NCBI GenBank assembly: GCA_021502835.1
Contig: JAKFGP010000022.1
Coordinates: 25,740-89,739, forward strand
DNA: 64,000 nt
Source: Streptomyces thinghirensis
GTDB lineage: Bacteria; Actinomycetota; Actinomycetia; Streptomycetales; Streptomycetaceae
Direction: 5' to 3'
Part shown: positions 10,501 to 19,569 of the stretch, in pieces
Position numbering within the stretch: the stretch's first letter is position 1
Layout of the letters: every line of letters begins with the position of its first letter
The notes under the pieces: generated by a model
What the model was told of the DNA's origin: nothing
Database searches by the model: none
The model's input: the letters and a program-made list of their open reading frames with translations, nothing else
Translations under genes and position numbers: made by a program

Positions 10501-12189
10501 ACCACCCCCGGCAGGGACCGCAACCGCCGCGACCCGTCCCATACGACGACGATGTCCGGGTCGCTGAAGGTCGCCCCGGGCCACCCTTCTGCTGGGCGGC
10601 CTTCTTGCGCGCGTCGAGGATCTGCGTCAGCTCACCGATGCGGGCGCCGACGGTCTCGGCGTCGGTGCCGATGAGGATGTTGACGTCCTGGCCGCCGGAG
10701 GGCCGGGAGTGCGGCAGCCAGCGGACCCAGTCCCACTCGGTCTGGGCGGAGTTCTCGCTCAGTACGTAGAACTGCACGTCCATGGGGCTGTGCAGCGCGG
10801 CGGTCTGCGCGACGGCCCACCGCCCCAGCGACCGGGCGGAGTCCCCGGGCCCCGCGATGCCGATGACACCGAGGCCGCGCAGGGAGAGGGCGACGGGAGC
10901 GTCCTCGATCTTCCAGGTGACCTGCCGGCGGTGGTCGTCCTGCTCGGGGTCGTCGAGCACGACCTCGGAGGGCAACTGCCCCGTGCCCACCCTCAGCAGC
11001 AGATGGTCCCGGTCCGTCCGCCGCCGCTCCCACAACCGCGTCCGGGGCCCCGTCCCCACCGACAGCACGACCGCCGGATCGGGAATGGCATGCCGCCGGT
11101 CGTTCCGCTCGGTGACGAGCGCGTCCTGCGCGTCCTTCTCGATCCGCTCCTTCTGCTCCTCGTACTCCTCGACCTGCTTGGCGTGGGACTTGCGCCCGTG
11201 CTTCTTGTCGTTGAAGTAGTTGGCGAAGAGCAGAATGGGACTGAGTCCCGCCATGATCAGGTAGTACCAGCGCCCGAAGATCGCCACGGCCACGACCGCG
11301 CCGACGATCGGCGTGAACGCCATCAGCCAGGGCAGCGGCCGGGGTTCGTACTCGCGGGGCGGCGACGGCAGCCGGAAGTTGGTCTGCTGCCCGGCGGACG
11401 CAGCCGAGGCGGCCGGTTGTAGTCGAGCCCGACGCCGTCCTCGGACCACTTCAGCGCCGCGTTGGGCGGCGAGTACCGGGCGAGTTCGAGAAGCGAGTTC
11501 CCGACCGCTATCTGAGCCCCGAGCGGCCACTCGTCCCGGCCCCGACCCTTGTCCCGTTCCTTGTCCCGGTCCCGGCCCTTGGCGCGATCCCCTGTCCCGG
11601 CGCTTGTCGCCTTTGTCCCGGCCCTTGTCCCGGCCCCTTGTCCCCGTCCTTGTCCGGGTCCGTCATGGGCTCGCCGTCGAGGGTGACGCCCTCCTTGTCG
11701 GAGTGCACGGCGACCTTGCAGGTGCCGTCGGTGGCCACGGAGAGGGTGAGAGCACGCGCGTCGACTTCCGGATCGTCGATACGGATGTACGACGCCGCCC
11801 CGCTGCCGATGTCGTACTTCCCCACGCCGAGCCGGTGCACGAACCCGGCGCCCGGCCCGCCGACGACACGCAACTCGACCAGCCCGCTGGGCTCCCCGGG
11901 CAGGCACCCCGACGGATCCTGGAGCGAGACGACCGCGCCTTCGCGAAGCGGCGACCCGATGACCGTGGCCGACGGATCGACGGCATACCCGTCGACGTAG
12001 ACGAGCGGCGCGTTGCCCGCGCCGCCCTGCCGCTGATGCCCGATGGGAATGACCTGCGCACCCGCGACACCGACCTGCTTGGCCAGCTCCTCGGCGATGT
12101 CCCCCACGGTGGACTCCGGGATCGGCATCGAGCACGACGTCGGCGGTGCCCCCGCCGAACGGGTCGACGACGGTCAGGCTCAGTCGCAC
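7513..12189 (-). CDS. Type VII secretion FtsK/SpoIIIE ATPase, EssC/EccC-like with FHA-like N-terminus, frameshifted
   Basis: Membrane-bound motor expected to recognise and export WXG100 substrates. GTG start at 12189 with GGAGG upstream; stop at 7513-7515; about 1,558 residues. Order of parts: two FHA-like beta modules (about 1-175; the usual phosphothreonine-binding Arg and Ser/His are not evident), a charged KGRD-repeat linker (about 180-210), two membrane helices (about 285-325), then three ATPase modules. Module 1 has a canonical Walker A GTTGSGKS (about residue 750) and Walker B LLIVIDEF. Module 2 (GGARAAGRSQ) and module 3 (GPAKSGRST) carry GRS in place of GKS. Module 1 looks like the motor and 2-3 like regulatory sites. 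The FHA-TM-TM-ATPase order resembles firmicute EssC. No eccB, eccD, eccE or mycP gene is in the window. Frame jumps are near 11570-11640, 11410, 10580, 9180-9110, 8925, 8700 and 7600. Confidence 0.93.
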
Positions 12190-12475
12190 GCTTGTCCTCC
12201 CCAAACGGCCCCTGCGGCCGCTTCCGCAACACGGCTCACAGTCCAAGCGACGATATCCGTTGGGTGTCGCGGTGCGGCAACAGGGAGGTGACCGAACGTT
12301 CCCGAAGGCAATGCAGGGATGTGACACCACAAGCCACCCCCGTAAGCTGCTGCCACAAGAGCGGACGATCACACCGGTCGCTACACGCGCCCGGTTTGAC
12401 CGGTGCGCCGGTTCGATCCGCAAACAAGGAGCCACGGGGGTTGGCCCTGCGGCGTTGTGGAGAGGAAGCGGCTTC

Positions 12476-12774
12476 ATGGCCAAAGACCTTGACATCACAT
12501 ACCAGGACATGCGGGATGCGGCCAAGCATGTCGTGAAGGAGAAGGAAAAGCTCCAGGAAAAGCTCGACGGCCTCCGCAAGTACATCGCCAACCTGGTCGA
12601 GTCGGCTACGTCACGAAGTCCTCCTCGAAGGCCTTCGACGAGAACTTCGACGAGTTCACCAAGGGCGCCAAGACCACCCTCGACGGCCTCGACGGCATGG
12701 GCGACTACCTGACCATGGCCGCCGACAAGTTCGAGCAGATCGACGAGGAACTGGCGAAGCAGGCGCGGAAGTGA
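12476..12774 (+). CDS. WXG100-family type VII secretion target (W1), one-base deletion
   Basis: Small helical hairpin protein of about 99 residues, divergent from the EssC-like ATPase gene and so its likely cognate substrate. ATG at 12476. The product begins MAKDLDITYQDMRDAAKHVV. A frame jump near 12605 joins NLVES to a second helix ending FEQIDEELAKQARK. The span is 299 nt, one short of a codon multiple. The Trp-x-Gly turn is not evident and may be replaced by a Gly-Tyr-Val turn. Its C-terminal helix resembles W3 and W5 (EDLDEQLAKK, KKLDDELTKQ). Confidence 0.88.
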
Positions 12775-12924
12775 CGCTCGCCTGAAGCGTTGTACGACGG
12801 TGTGGCGAGGCACGACGCGTGCTTCGCCGCACCGGAGCCGGCACGTCTCAACCGTGAGTCAATCCCGGAAGTCCTCGGGGTGAGCAGAATCTCGCCGGGA
12901 TCGGGCAGCCAACTCATACGCGAC

Positions 12925-14245
12925 TCAGGGCTTCAGCACCTGCACACCGGCACCGGCAAGTGTGTCGACGATGGACCCCGCCCGCGGAGACCGGAACTCG
13001 ATCGCCTCTCCTGAGCGGAGGAGGACGTCCACCGAGTCCGCGGCCCACGCCGCGCCGCTGGGGGTAAGGATCACACCTCCACTTCGCCGAGCGAAACGTC
13101 GAGAGCCGCCCCGTCCGTACCCCGCAGGCGCAGCGCTCCGCCGTCGACCGCCAGGGCACCCGTACGGGAGGGCCCGGCGTCCCAACTGGACGGCCCGGCA
13201 GTGTCGGCTGCCCCGGGCTGCGTCTCCGCCAGTCCGTAGCGCACGGGGTACACAGCGGTCCCTGGAGGGAAGGACGAAGTGAGGGCGCGTGCGGCGACAT
13301 CGAGTTCGGTCCGCTCACGGCGGCGCATGAGCAAGACCTTGGGCAGCCCCAGTGCCAGCACGGCTGCGGCGAGCGCGGCTGCGACCGCGAGGCCGAGGGC
13401 CTCCTCGGGACGTACGACGACGAAGACCAGGGTGACGATGACGGCCGGCGCCAAGAGCGCGGCGTAGAGCAGCGCCGGGTGGACGCCGGGCGGACGCGTC
13501 ACCGCGCCGCCGGCGGCCGTCGGTGCTTGTCCGAGCCGCGCGCGCTGCTGTTGCCGCCGCCGGGCCCGGACTCGCTCCAGTCGCTCGCGCGTGGACCAGC
13601 CATAACGTCCGGCGTACTTCCTGGCAGTACTCCAGGCGAGGAGCCCAGCCATGACAAGGCAGGGCAGAAGGGCGAGGACCTTGGGGTCGGACACGTCGGC
13701 GAGGACGGCCACTGAGAGGACGACCACCAGGACGAGCACGACGGCCGCGTAGAAGAAGCGGCCGTGCGGATACCCCTGTACGCCGTACTGGGTGGGGAAT
13801 TCCGCGTCGTGTCCGCGTTCCACGGCAGCCCACTCCCGCATCAGTGTGAAGCGCCGGCTCGAGCGCCTCCGCAGCCCGCGCAGTACAGCCAAGGCCGGTA
13901 GGGCGAGTACGGCAAGCAGTACAAGGCCCAGCACCAGCGACACCGCGACGTCGGTGGTCTCGCTGCCCTCCGCCTCCGCGGCGTCGACGACCATCACCGG
14001 CACCACCCCGGCGACGAACGTCACCACGACAGCACAGACGAGGAAGGCGAGAGCCCGAGCACGCGGGAGAGGTCCTCGCGGACCAGAGCGGCGAGGGCTT
14101 CCTGCTGCTCTCGCACACGTGAGGCACGATCCGGCCAGTCGGCGACAGCCCGAGGCGCATCCGGCAGTGGGGCGGCCCGGAAGGGTGAGGGCCGGTTCTG
14201 CCTTCCCTGTTGACTGTCCGTGGTGTTCGTCATGTCCATTCCCAT
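12925..14245 (-). CDS. Multi-pass membrane protein with C-terminal beta-rich domain, frameshifted
   Basis: Unrecognised protein of about 440 residues. It starts at one of three clustered ATGs (14245, 14239, 14233) just after gene H1, with no clear Shine-Dalgarno. A soluble N-terminus of about 65 residues precedes about six hydrophobic helices arranged in three pairs (near 14040-13900, 13760-13630 and 13470-13330), separated by Arg-rich cytoplasmic loops. The C-terminal 130 residues (VDGGALRLRGTDGAALDVSLG) look like a small beta domain and end in VQVLKP at 12925. Frame jumps lie near 14055 and 13080. It is the last gene of the W2-X1-H1 run, so a membrane role linked to T7SS is inferred. Confidence 0.85.
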
Positions 14246-14259
14246 GTTGTCCGCGCGCG

Positions 14260-14910
14260 TCACTCAGTACTCGAAGGGGTGAAGACCGAGTGGCCGGCGA
14301 TGACCGCGACCAGGCCGGCCAGCTCTCGGACCTGATCCGGGTCCAGGCAGGTTCCGATGACAAGGAGGCCTCTGCCGCCGTCGGACGGGCAGGAGAGAAC
14401 TCCTGCGAGACCTGTCCGCACATCCGAAGCAGACTCGCTCTCCCAGTCGCTCGGTGGCCGTACCGGCGGCTGCGCGATGAAACCGAAGCCGAGGCCCATG
14501 TCCGTGGAAAAGCGCTCGACATACGAGGTCGCGCCGGCGAATTGCTCGTCGAACACCTTCGACAACAGCGCGCCGAGATCCAGTTCATCGGGGCGGCCAG
14601 GCACGGCCACCACCCCACCGTAGACCTGCCAGACCGCCTGGGCGCCGGTACTGGGGAGAGAGGCGGTGATAACCCCGTACATGATCACACCGTCGGCGAA
14701 ATAGCGGTCGTAGCAGTAGAGCAGGCCGTCCGTGAATTCTTCCCTGCGCTCGGCCGAAGTGTCCGGATAGGTACGACGGACGAGATCGGCGCACCGCTCC
14801 CGTGTGGCGTCCCTGTCCGTTCCGTCGGCCATCAGGTCGAACCAGTCCGGTGGGACGAAGAGCTGGATCTCTCCAGGTTCGATGTCCGGTGTCTCGGTGT
14901 CAGTACTCAA
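14260..14910 (-). CDS. T7SS-linked hypothetical protein, family H (H1)
   Basis: About 216 residues, soluble. The TTG at 14910 overlaps the X1 stop as TTGA, with AAGG upstream; an in-frame ATG at 14952 would overlap X1 by 46 nt and is less likely. The start region reads IQLFVPPDWFDLMADGT. The VPxxW opening, the downstream Arg-rich helix and a central segment of alternating hydrophobic residues are shared with H2 and H4. There is one internal Cys (GVLSCPSDGG) and no signal peptide or membrane helix. Its place right after an X-family gene suggests an immunity, chaperone or adaptor role; that is inference only. Confidence 0.85.
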   Translation of the reverse strand: MSTDTETPDIEPGEIQLFVPPDWFDLMADGTDRDATRERCADLVRRTYPDTSAERREEFTDGLLYCYDRYFADGVIMYGVITASLPSTGAQAVWQVYGGVVAVPGRPDELDLGALLSKVFDEQFAGATSYVERFSTDMGLGFGFIAQPPVRPPSDWESESASDVRTGLAGVLSCPSDGGRGLLVIGTCLDPDQVRELAGLVAVIAGHSVFTPSSTE

Positions 14911-16068
14911 TTGGAGACCTTGGGCTTCGGAGTCAGAGGACCGAAGTCCCACGAGAAGATCTTGCCGAGCGTTTCGACGCTGTCACCGCTGCCCTCTGCC
15001 GTCATGACATTGCCGGTCCACGTGGTGAAGTAGCCGCCCGTTCGCCACAGGAATTCGGTGTGCCCCATGGCGTACGACGTGGAAGCCAACTGGAAATAAC
15101 CCATCGGCAGTTCCTGTGCCGGACCGATCAACTGAGGCACCATGCGTGTGGGGGCTCCGGAAGCCTTGGCCGCGGCGAGCACGCCTTCACCGATCTTCGC
15201 CCCGACCTTGCCCAGCCCGAACCCGACGGCGTCCATGATGACGTCCTTGGTCAGCAGCGCCTCCCGAAGCTGCCTGTCGTGCCTACGGCGGAGAGGTAGT
15301 GGGCACCGAGCGCGACACCGGCGAGGACGAGAGACGCCGCGCCGAGGAACTGGAGGCCCGGCACGAGCGCCAGCAGTCCCGTGACCGCGCTCAACAGGCC
15401 GGCGATGTCGCCGATGAGGTCCAGGAGCGGAGCCAGCTTGCCCAGCAGCTCGATCGCCTGGTCGTGCAGCCAGGCCGCCGCATCGGCGATGGAGTCGAGC
15501 GCGTTCCCGATGGCCTCGCCGAGCTTGTCCCAGAATCCCGGCTCGTTCGGCGCGATGTCGATGGCCTTCTGCAACCGTTTGGCGGCGTTGCGGCCCTCTT
15601 CCTCGTAGTCGGAGTGAAGAGTGCGGGCGCGTTTGCGCACGTCTTCGACGGGGTCCGTCTCGTCGGCGCTCCCGGGCGAGGGCTTCTTCTCCGCCTCGGA
15701 ACCGCCCTTGTCCTTGGACTTGTCCGCAGCGGACTTGGCCTCGGCGGCCTCTCGCTCGAGACTGCGGGCTTTCTTCGCTTGTCCTCCATATAGCTGGACC
15801 AGCCCTGGATGACGCCCTTCGCCTTGTCGAAGGAGTCGTAGGCATCCACGACTTTCGGTCGGAAGTCGTCGTCGAGCAGTTCCCGGAAGGCGATGGCGGC
15901 CTTTCCACGCCAGTCGCCCTTGGCTGCTCCGTCCAGGACCTTCTTGATCTCGCCGAGTGCTTCTGCCGTGTGGCGAATGGAGTCGGAGACCTTGTCCACG
16001 GCGATGTGGTCCCCGGGGCACGGAACGAAACCCAGCGCAGGGAAGTCATCGAGGGTAGGCGCGCTCAC
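14907..16068 (-). CDS. Large WXG-domain T7SS protein, family X (X1), frameshifted
   Basis: Predicted type VII effector or scaffold of about 385 residues. The GTG at 16068 overlaps the W2 stop (GTGA). The N-terminus FPALGFVPCPGD carries the PxPGD signature of the X family. A helical region with a true WXG motif (GDWRGKAAIAF) follows, then a charged coiled-coil (KARSLEREAAEAKSAADK). Next comes a hydrophobic segment (LLDLIGDIAGLLSAVTGLLA, two or three helices) and an unclassified C-terminal domain ending TPKPKVSN. Frame jumps occur near 15780 and 15275. No toxin motif is recognisable in the C-terminus. Confidence 0.87.
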
Positions 16069-16364
16069 TTCTTCTTGGCCGCCTCGGAAAGTGCGTCGGC
16101 AAGGTCCAAGTCGAGTTGGGTGAACGTCTTCTCGATCGTGTCGAGAGTCTTGGCAGCGCCCTTGGAGAACTTGCGCAACTGCTTGATTCCGTACTCCCAC
16201 TCCTCGCCGAACTCCTCCATGCGATGCTCGAGCTGAGAGGCGCCCATCGCCTTCGCGTCGATGTCCGCCATCGCGCGGATCGGCTTGGCGAAGAGGTCGT
16301 CGATGTGTCCGAGGTTGTAACGCACCCGGTCCAGCATCTCGCCGTCGATGTACAAGTCACTCAT
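16065..16364 (-). CDS. WXG100-family protein (W2)
   Basis: Intact 99-residue helical hairpin protein with ATG at 16364. The turn reads EEFGEEWEYG (Trp-x-x-Gly) and the second helix GIKQLRKFSKGAAKTL; the tail ends AAKKK. It is closest in the window to W4 (SWDYGFGQLSKLTKGVSK). W2 and W4 form one subtype, while W3 and W5 form another, as in EsxA/EsxB partners. The stop overlaps the start of X1, implying coupled translation of a substrate and its larger partner. Confidence 0.92.
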   Translation of the reverse strand: MSDLYIDGEMLDRVRYNLGHIDDLFAKPIRAMADIDAKAMGASQLEHRMEEFGEEWEYGIKQLRKFSKGAAKTLDTIEKTFTQLDLDLADALSEAAKKK

Positions 16365-16768
16365 GGAGCCCCGCGGAGATGTCAGCTGCACTGCAGTGCC
16401 GCCCTTCTGCTCTCACCGCAAGCACGGGGGCGGGAGGACAGGCGCTGGTGACGGTAGCGCTGACATGCGGTGTTTCGCCACCGCGAAGTACCTTGCAAAT
16501 CGTGCTCAACTGGTTGATACCCCCGAGTGGGGTGTCATCGAAGTGATCACACGTTGCAGGCCGAGGCGCTCGGTGAACTCCGACTTGCCGCGCAGCCGCA
16601 GAACAGTTCGACCAGCGTCTGGATGAACTCGGTGCGCCGCTCAGGTCACGAGGTCGGCCGACGAATCGGTGTCCACACTGCCGGTCATTGCTGAGTGAAA
16701 CACTGCTGTCCGACTCGGGTCAGTCACGTCGGACCTTCTACGTGACCCAGAACCCGAGGCCGAGGAGA
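16365..16768. other. Intergenic stretch with palindrome and a cassette relic
   Basis: No intact gene is seen. A perfect 12-bp palindrome GCACTGCAGTGC lies at 16388-16399, 24 nt upstream of W2, and could be an operator. A decayed coding remnant occupies about 16555-16640 and is listed separately. The rest shows no RNA gene or clear repeat. Confidence 0.6.
16555..16640 (-). pseudogene. Relic of family H2/P1 gene junction
   Basis: Minus-strand DNA reads like the C-terminus of H2 (EFIQTLVELF against TEFTETLVELF) and then directly like the N-terminus of P1 (LRLRGKSEFTERLGLQ against LRLGKSEFAEWLDLQ). About 15 residues at the H2 end and the P1 start are missing between the two parts. No start codon or full domain remains. 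It is best read as a deletion scar from a former extra copy of the H2-P1 gene pair that lies intact 2 kb upstream. Confidence 0.6.
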
Positions 16769-17107
16769 TCAGGACTTCGGCCTCTGAAGGTAATGGCCCG
16801 CCGTCTCGAACGTTCGCTGACACATCCGGGGCCGTCGAATCCCGCCGTGTTGCCCGGAGGCCACGCCTCCGGCCTTGCAGGTGCTCGTCAACGAGAGCTC
16901 CACCACATCCGCAGGGAGTACACCTCCTGCCGCTGCCAACAGGACACCCAGTACGGTGAAGTGTCTCGGCGAGGTGGTCGCCAGAAGCCACCCACCACCG
17001 AACAGAGACATGAGTCCTCCGCCAGCCATGAGAAGCCTGTAGCCGGCATCAGGGGATACTCCCTGGTGGGATTCACGGCATGCTCGTCTCACTCTTCTCC
17101 GGTACAT
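16769..17107 (-). CDS. Small predicted membrane protein
   Basis: About 112 residues with two adjacent hydrophobic helices (YRLLMAGGGLMSLFGGGWLL and TVLGVLLAAAGGVLPADVV, about 17045-16900). An Arg-rich N-terminus and a basic tail follow the positive-inside pattern. The ATG at 17107 is tentative; later Met codons at about 17030 are possible. It is the last gene of a nine-gene minus-strand run starting at the L(a) lipoprotein. No family recognised. Confidence 0.6.
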   Translation of the reverse strand: MYRRRVRRACRESHQGVSPDAGYRLLMAGGGLMSLFGGGWLLATTSPRHFTVLGVLLAAAGGVLPADVVELSLTSTCKAGGVASGQHGGIRRPRMCQRTFETAGHYLQRPKS

Positions 17108-17184
17108 ACTGGACGTGCGTGGCTGAGGCCGGGGTCAGCTCACCGCTTGCATCCGCCCCAGGCGGCGCCGGTCAATGGAGCGCC

Positions 17185-17818
17185 TCACATGGGGAGCCGA
17201 AGCGTTCGCGCGAAGGCGTCCATGGGCTCCATGGCCGCGGCGATCACTTCCGGATCGTCGTGGTGCGTGCGGAGCAGGACGTCGGGGGAGGCCGGGCGAC
17301 GTGTGCCAGTGGTACGTCACCGAGGTCATCATGATGGCGCTGTCCGCCGGGTAGGAGCGGGTGACGCGGATCCCGTCCGCGCCCAGGTGCGGGGATGCGA
17401 AAGCAACACTGCCGGTTCGTTGCTGCCACTCGGGGATGTCCGGGTGCGGCACGGTGAGCGCGGTGAGGCCCTCGCAGGAGGCCGCGTCAGGGGCCTCGCA
17501 GTGGAAGCGGGTGGCGTGCATCACCAGGGGCATGTGGGTGAGCGGAACGGGGTGGTAGATGAACGCCTCGTCGACCTGGAGCTTGTCCCGGAGCGTGACG
17601 ATCGTCTGCTCGTAGAAGGTCTTGTGGAAGCGGCGGAGTCTGCGGGTGAGCTCGATGTCGTGAATGGCGGCCAGGCCGGTCAGGTGAAGGTCCAGCCATT
17701 CCTTGAAGTTCTTCTTGTCGATCTGGAGGTGAAGATAGCCCCAGAGGTCTGGGTTGGCATCCGTGTCGACGTGGAGCGGTGCGCCGAGGTCGTCGCTCCA
17801 CAGAGTGCCCTCGGACAT
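17185..17818 (-). CDS. Hypothetical protein P2, tandem paralogue of P1, frameshifted
   Basis: About 211 residues, soluble, no signal peptide. It shares with the next upstream gene the segments VDTDA.P.LW near the N-terminus, F.EWLDL.L, and a distal DDPE motif before a final short helix (TLRLPM). Start ATG 17818. One frame jump near 17300 joins HTSPGLP to DVLLRTHHDDPEVI; stop at 17185. Function unknown. It lies in the operon downstream of X2 and H2 and so probably belongs to the T7SS accessory set. Confidence 0.82.
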
Positions 17819-17879
17819 GGGGGCTCGCTCTCTTCGGGGAAACGGCAGAAGGGCGCCTTCAGGCGTGGCTCCAGCGGAA

Positions 17880-18483
17880 TCAGCCCTGATCCTCGGACGC
17901 CTTCCGCAGCCGAACGCTCCTGGCGGAGTCGTCGATCGCGTCGAAGGATGCCTCCAGAAGGGCCGGGTCGTCGTAGTGGCCCTTGAGGAGCAGGTCGATG
18001 TTGTTGGACGGGTCGTTCCACGCGTAGCTGACGGAGAGCATTAGGTGCCCTTCGGGGGCCGTCCAGCTACGCAGGCAACGCAGGCCGGTGCCGAAGTGCG
18101 GGGAGTCGAAGGGCGTCGTCTCCACTCGCTCGCTGGCCTCCGCGGTCCCTGGGTCAGGCTCCGCCAGCATGCTCAGGTGCAGTTCGCTGTGCTCCTCGTC
18201 GCAGGCGAACTGCTCGGCGAAGAACACCAGCGGGGCCGCCTGCGGGGGGCATGGGTCCGAAGAGAAACGCCTGGTCGGCCTCGACGCGGTGGCCCAGCAT
18301 GGCCGCCGAGCCCTCCAGGAACTTCTTCATCTGCCGCTTCTCGCGCCAGGTGAGTTTGCGCTGGTGGAGCAGGCCGGTCGCCTCCAGTTGGAGGTCCAGC
18401 CACTCGGCGAACTCCGACTTGCCGAGCCGTAGGGGCATGTGGAACCAGAGTCCCGGGTCCGCGTCGGTGTCGACGAGCATCAT
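17880..18483 (-). CDS. Hypothetical protein P1, tandem paralogue of P2, frameshifted
   Basis: About 200 residues. The start ATG at 18483 overlaps the H2 stop (ATGATG against TGA), implying translational coupling. The product opens MMLVDTDADPGLWFHMPLRL, followed by GKSEFAEWLDLQLEATGLL. The middle contains VEADQAFLFGPMPP, and the C-terminal third has the GHYDDPALL motif matching HHDDPEV of P2. One indel near 18250. The two genes arose by tandem duplication. A deletion relic of the same pair survives at 16555-16640, and another fragment at 24990-25057. Confidence 0.83.
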
Positions 18484-19116
18484 GTGTGGCTCCAGCGAAA
18501 GGTGGTCATCACGGCGTCGAACAGTTCGACCAGTGTCTCGGTGAACTCAGTGTCCATGTCGGGGACGAGCAGCGTGCTGAAGGAGAACGTCAGCCACTTG
18601 GCCGGGGCGCTGTGCGGGATCGGCACGGTGTACTGCACTCGCCAGGAGGGGGACCTCGATGCCCCGGTCCGGGTCGGCGGGCAGCTTGCGCAGGGTGCGG
18701 ACGGCAGCCGTACCGTCGAGTTCGCGCGCCGAGGCCTCCTCGGCGTCACGCGCGAGATCGACCAGTACTGACTCGTGTTTCGCGCTGCCCGACGGCGAGG
18801 CCAGCGGTGCGGAGGCGATGAGCGAGGCCGGAATGAGCATTCCATGCACGCGCTCGACGGGGAGGTACAGCGTCAGTCCGTCGGAGTCGCGGGCCTTGCG
18901 GACCGTCTGCTTCAGCTCCTTGACGAGTTGCATCCTGGCCTTGGGGATGTCGTCCTTCGGGAAGCCGACGGGAAGCTGCGCCACGGAGGCGCGCACGATC
19001 CGCTGGATCGCCTCCTTCGTGCCGGACTGAAGCGGAATGGTGTCCCAGCCGGGCGGCGGAACGAGGTTGAAGCCGGTCGGGATGCCTACCGAGTCCATTG
19101 CGTCTGGGTCGTCCAC
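18480..19116 (-). CDS. T7SS-linked hypothetical protein, family H (H2), frameshifted
   Basis: About 211 residues. The start is either GTG 19116 or ATG 19098; neither has a good Shine-Dalgarno. The opening FNLVPPPGWDTIPLQSGT matches the VPxxW pattern of H1 and H4. The C-terminus ELFDAVMTTFRWSHT matches the end of H4 (IFDAVTSTFRFV). One indel near 18655 joins DPDRGIE to PSWRVQYTVPIP. No signal or membrane helix. Position: between a small membrane protein gene and P1, inside the operon that begins with L(a)-S(a)-W3-X2. Confidence 0.84.
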
Positions 19117-19123
19117 GGCGTTC

Positions 19124-19507
19124 TCACGATGCGGCACTGCGGTTCCGGATCCTTTCCGCGACCGACGTCGCACCGACCAGAACGGTGAACAGCGGGGCCC
19201 CGATGATGCCTGGCCAGAAGGAGGTGAAGAGGCTCGGCAGCAGCAGGGCCCAGCCCATGGCGAGGTCGCGGGTCAGCAGGGGCGGCCGGGCACTGGGCAT
19301 CGGGTTCTTGATCAGGATCCAGAGCAGATGTACGAGGCAGCCCGCCAGCATGATCCAGTAGATCCAGAACAGGACGTCCCGGCCGGATTCGGGCAGAAGC
19401 AGCGCGATGCCGATCAACGGGACGATCGACACCAGGGCGCCGATGATGGTCACCCGAACCCTGAAGTTCGCGCCTGTACCCAACTGTTCTCTGACCGAGC
19501 CTGCCAT
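19124..19507 (-). CDS. Small four-helix membrane protein
   Basis: Intact 127-residue protein starting ATG 19507. Four hydrophobic stretches are visible: TIIGALVSIVPLIGIALLL, VLFWIYWIMLAGCLVHLLWI, MGWALLLPSLFTSFWPG and GAPLFTVLVGATS. Charged residues sit at the helix ends. It follows the X2 gene by 62 nt and may be an immunity-type or anchoring partner for it. That rests only on position and on the frequency of small membrane proteins as partners of pore-forming effectors. Confidence 0.8.
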   Translation of the reverse strand: MAGSVREQLGTGANFRVRVTIIGALVSIVPLIGIALLLPESGRDVLFWIYWIMLAGCLVHLLWILIKNPMPSARPPLLTRDLAMGWALLLPSLFTSFWPGIIGAPLFTVLVGATSVAERIRNRSAAS

Positions 19508-19569
19508 GTCTCCCCGCTCTTCTTCCTGCCGCGTGCGTCCTGCTGTTCACCGGCGCCCTGTCCGAGCGA

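Noticed and set aside
7938..10769. Very long open frame on the plus strand opposite the secretion ATPase
   Set aside because: Antisense shadow of a high-G+C gene; the product lacks any family pattern, whereas the minus strand encodes clear ATPase motifs.
11560..11655. Repetitive CCCTTGTCCCGG units as a CRISPR or tandem-repeat array
   Set aside because: Units are short, irregular, without spacers, and translate to a charged KGRD linker inside the ATPase.
12400..12430. tRNA T-loop-like GGTTCGATCC
   Set aside because: No acceptor, D or anticodon stems can be formed with the surrounding sequence; chance match in the ATPase-WXG100 promoter region.
16830..16850. Another T-loop-like GTCGAATCCCGC
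   Set aside because: Lies inside or beside a small membrane protein gene with no cloverleaf.
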